Positions 61,962 to 64,000 of a DNA stretch of 64,000 nt are shown one piece after another; positions within the stretch are counted from its first letter, which is position 1, and the number at the start of each line of letters is the position of its first letter. The DNA comes from Methyloprofundus sedimenti (GTDB taxonomy: Bacteria; Pseudomonadota; Gammaproteobacteria; Methylococcales; Methylomonadaceae). The stretch lies in the NCBI RefSeq assembly GCF_002072955.1, contig NZ_LPUF01000001.1:1386896-1450895 (forward strand), read 5' to 3'. Under the pieces are notes generated by a model, which was not told where the DNA came from, made no database searches, and saw only the letters and a program-made list of their open reading frames with translations. The position numbers were made by a program, and so were the translations under genes.

Positions 61962-63368
61962 TTATTCACGGTGATTATTTTCTGGATGGAACCATTTTAA
62001 TGAGTCGTGCAAGGAAACAACGGTGCCTATAATAAATAAGGTTGGCGCCTGAATACCCTGGCCTTTAAGCTTTTCTGGTAAAGTGCCCAGCGTTCCGGTA
62101 ATCACTCTCTGTCTATGCGTCGTACCTTGTTGTATTAATGCAATCGGTAAATCAGAGGAAGCTCCATGCTGAATCATGGATTGGCAGATTATCTCCAGTC
62201 CTACAAGCCCCATATAAATTACGATTGTTTGGTTTGGAGCAGATAGCTGTTGCCAATTTAAATTAACGGAATTATTTTTTAAATGACCGGTAATAAAGGT
62301 ACATGATTGGGCGTGGTCTCTGTGAGTAAGGGGAATGCCTGCATAGGTTGCACAGCCAGATGCTGCTGTGATACCGGGGACTACCTGGAAGTTGATATTT
62401 TGCTCGACCAGTGTTTCAATTTCTTCACCACCGCGACCAAAAATAAAAGGGTCTCCCCCTTTTAAGCGCACAACGCGTTTGCCTTTTTTTGCCAGGCGGG
62501 CCAGTAATTCATTAATCGATTCCTGAGCCAGGCTATGATTGTCACGTTGTTTTCCAACATATATTTTTTCTGCATCACGACGAACCAGCTGCAGAATCTC
62601 CTCAGAAACCAGGCGATCATAAACAACCACATCGGCTTGCTGCATCAAACGTAAAGCGCGAAAGGTCAGTAAATCAGGGTCGCCAGGCCCAGCGCCAACT
62701 AGATAAACTTCACCTGTATTGTCCAGGTTCTCAGGGTTTTCAAGTATTGCATTTTTTAAGCGTGCTTCTGCTTCGGCCTCTTTGCCTGAGTAAAATAGCT
62801 CGGCAATTGAACCTTGCAATACGTTTTCCCAGAATATGCGTCGTTGTGCGGGGGGATTAATGTGCTCTTTAACTAATGCCCTGTATTTTTCAGCAAGTTT
62901 AGCCATTCTGCCAAAAGCAGGCGGGATAAGGCTTTCCAGTTTTGCGCGTAATAAACGGGCGAGTACTGGTGATGCACCTCCTGAGGAAACGGCTGCAACT
63001 ATCGGTGAGCGGTCAATAATTGCCGGAACAATAAAGCTACACAGGGCAGGGTTATCCACAACATTGACGGGTATATTGTGTGCATCAGCCGTTGCTGCAA
63101 CCAATATATTAATATCGGCTTGATTAGTTGCTGAAATAATCAGACGTTGTTGAGTAATGTCATCAGGACTGAATTTTTTCAGCTGTATTTTTATATCTGG
63201 ATTATTTGCCGCTAACTGATAAACACTATCACTTATTTCTGGCGCAATCACTGAAATAATCGCCCCTGCTTTGGCAAGTAATTCAATTTTTCGTGCAGCA
63301 ATATCACCCGCACCAATAACCAGGCAGTTTTTGTTTTTTAAATCGATAAAAAGTGGAAAATAGTCCAT
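61962..63368 (-). CDS. cysG: Sirohaem synthase (trifunctional)
   Basis: 468 residues, full length. The N-terminal precorrin-2 dehydrogenase/ferrochelatase part has CLVIGAGDIAARKIELLAKA and SAVSSGGASPVLARLLR-type sequence (AAVSSGGASPVLARLL). The C-terminal uroporphyrinogen III methyltransferase part starts at about residue 215 with VYLVGAGPGDPDLLTFRAL and has VRLKGGDPFIFGRGGEE. It makes sirohaem for sulfite or nitrite reductases, which ties to the nitrate genes at the window start although no such reductase is present here. The region upstream faces tusA divergently. Confidence 0.95.
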   Translation of the reverse strand: MDYFPLFIDLKNKNCLVIGAGDIAARKIELLAKAGAIISVIAPEISDSVYQLAANNPDIKIQLKKFSPDDITQQRLIISATNQADINILVAATADAHNIPVNVVDNPALCSFIVPAIIDRSPIVAAVSSGGASPVLARLLRAKLESLIPPAFGRMAKLAEKYRALVKEHINPPAQRRIFWENVLQGSIAELFYSGKEAEAEARLKNAILENPENLDNTGEVYLVGAGPGDPDLLTFRALRLMQQADVVVYDRLVSEEILQLVRRDAEKIYVGKQRDNHSLAQESINELLARLAKKGKRVVRLKGGDPFIFGRGGEEIETLVEQNINFQVVPGITAASGCATYAGIPLTHRDHAQSCTFITGHLKNNSVNLNWQQLSAPNQTIVIYMGLVGLEIICQSMIQHGASSDLPIALIQQGTTHRQRVITGTLGTLPEKLKGQGIQAPTLFIIGTVVSLHDSLKWFHPENNHRE

Positions 63369-63468
63369 GTAATGATAATAAATCTATAAGTTCATTGTTC
63401 AGGAAAAGTCTTGTGATGCTATTATATATGCTCTTTATAAAGCATGATTGAGAAAATTTAAAATCAGA

Positions 63469-63699
63469 ATGATTGAATTTAATATTGAAGTAGATGCCGC
63501 TGGTTTACATTGTCCTTTACCCTTATTGCGCTTAAAAAAAGCCTTGAAAGGTATGCTCTCAGGTGAAATTGTGCGGGTTATTGCTACTGATCCCGCTGCA
63601 CATCTGGATTTTGGTGTTTATAGTGAGCAAACGGGCCATGAAATTATCGAATATATCCGTGAAGAGGAGCAGCAAATTTTTTATGTGCAGAAAAAATAG
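63469..63699 (+). CDS. tusA: TusA-family sulfurtransferase
   Basis: 76 residues from ATG 63469 (MIEFNIEVDAAGLHCPLPLL); the frame opens at 63448. The active-site Cys lies in HCPLPLLRLKKAL, the family CPxP signature, and GEIVRVIATDPAAHLDFGVY completes the fold. It relays sulfur for tRNA thiolation or sulfur metabolism. It diverges from cysG with about 100 bases between the starts. Confidence 0.85.
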   Translation: MIEFNIEVDAAGLHCPLPLLRLKKALKGMLSGEIVRVIATDPAAHLDFGVYSEQTGHEIIEYIREEEQQIFYVQKK

Positions 63700-64000
63700 T
63701 CGATGGTTACTGGCTAAAACTAACGAAAGGCAGGCTAAATTTCTTTTCAATCGATAAGTATTTTCCTGTGACCTTGTTTAGTTTAAAACTTAGCGTTTAC
63801 TTTTCCTGTTCAAATGACAATATGAGTGACGGGCTCGTTATTCCTGCATGTTGTTAGCAGGCATCCAGGTGGCTATTGACTAGATTCTCGTTGAAGGATC
63901 TCGCGACTGACAGGGTGATGATTTATTGATGCAGGAAAAATAACATAAGTATGCAGATTATATTTAAAGAATACAGCAAGGTCATCTGGCAGAAAAAATG
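63700..64000. other. Unassigned window end with a repeat fragment
   Basis: No gene is supported. At 63840-63861 ATTCCTGCATGTTGTTAGCA GG is the reverse of the CCTGCTAAGAGCATGCAGG repeat seen at 13151-13175 and 13441-13466, with two changes in the loop. Confidence 0.4.

Overview
The window is a low-GC (roughly 40 percent by eye) bacterial chromosome segment, most likely from a gammaproteobacterium. Supporting signs are argG, cysG, mtgA, an Mla-type lipid transport operon, a TVP38/flavoprotein cluster and many c-type cytochrome motifs. The GC-rich inverted repeats resemble those I associate with Methylococcales methanotrophs, but that placement is inference and no methanotrophy gene is present. 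No rRNA and no CRISPR array were seen; there is one complete tRNA, tRNA-Phe(GAA).

Layout. 1-4.4 kb: remains of a nitrate assimilation locus (partial nasT-like regulator, narK-type transporter, PP2C phosphatase-kinase fusion). The nitrite and nitrate reductase genes that usually follow are absent. 5.2-10.5 kb: a mobile-element-like DNA-processing block (topoisomerase III, RecD-like helicase remnant, DEDDh exonuclease, RNase H, HTH-like protein), with part of the topB tail duplicated. 11.1-19.5 kb: a PqqD-like protein, a plsY pseudogene split by an IS630 element, a Tat plus IPTL-CTERM protein, and four glycosyltransferases. 19.8-24.4 kb: a group II intron fragment fused to a second copy of the HTH-like gene's 3' end, then an NTF2-like protein, a molybdopterin oxidoreductase and an HMA-like protein. 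25-27.5 kb: a nine-haem secreted cytochrome. 27.7-33.5 kb: IS30 remnant, esterase lipoprotein, TetR regulator, antiporter fragment cut by an IS66 element, a MITE-like palindrome, and an SRPBCC pseudogene with a DoxX-like gene. 33.7-44.6 kb: acetolactate-synthase-like enzyme plus aldehyde dehydrogenase, several decayed genes (DUF3179, arsM-like, IS200, a second ALS, nrtS, glucosidase), a metalloprotease and a GltB-like oxidoreductase. 44.8-52.2 kb: a dense, intact region with an Mla-like ABC operon, DUF547, TVP38, a pyridine nucleotide-disulfide oxidoreductase and an ECF sigma/zinc-finger pair. 52.4-59 kb: a region bounded by two 113-114 bp copies of the tRNA-Phe 3' end and its terminator. It holds hipBA broken by an IS110 element, mtgA and an IS1 element. 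59-63.7 kb: ordinary chromosome (argG, membrane protein, cytochrome c, cysG, tusA).

The overall picture is a housekeeping chromosome heavily eroded by insertion sequences of at least seven families (IS630, IS30, IS66, IS200, IS1595, IS110, IS1). At least nine genes are broken or truncated. The most notable find is the IS110 element in hipA. Its 5' non-coding region carries short matches both to the element's own end and to the interrupted target, as expected of a bridge RNA. A second lead is the Tat/IPTL-CTERM protein beside four glycosyltransferases and a PqqD-like gene.
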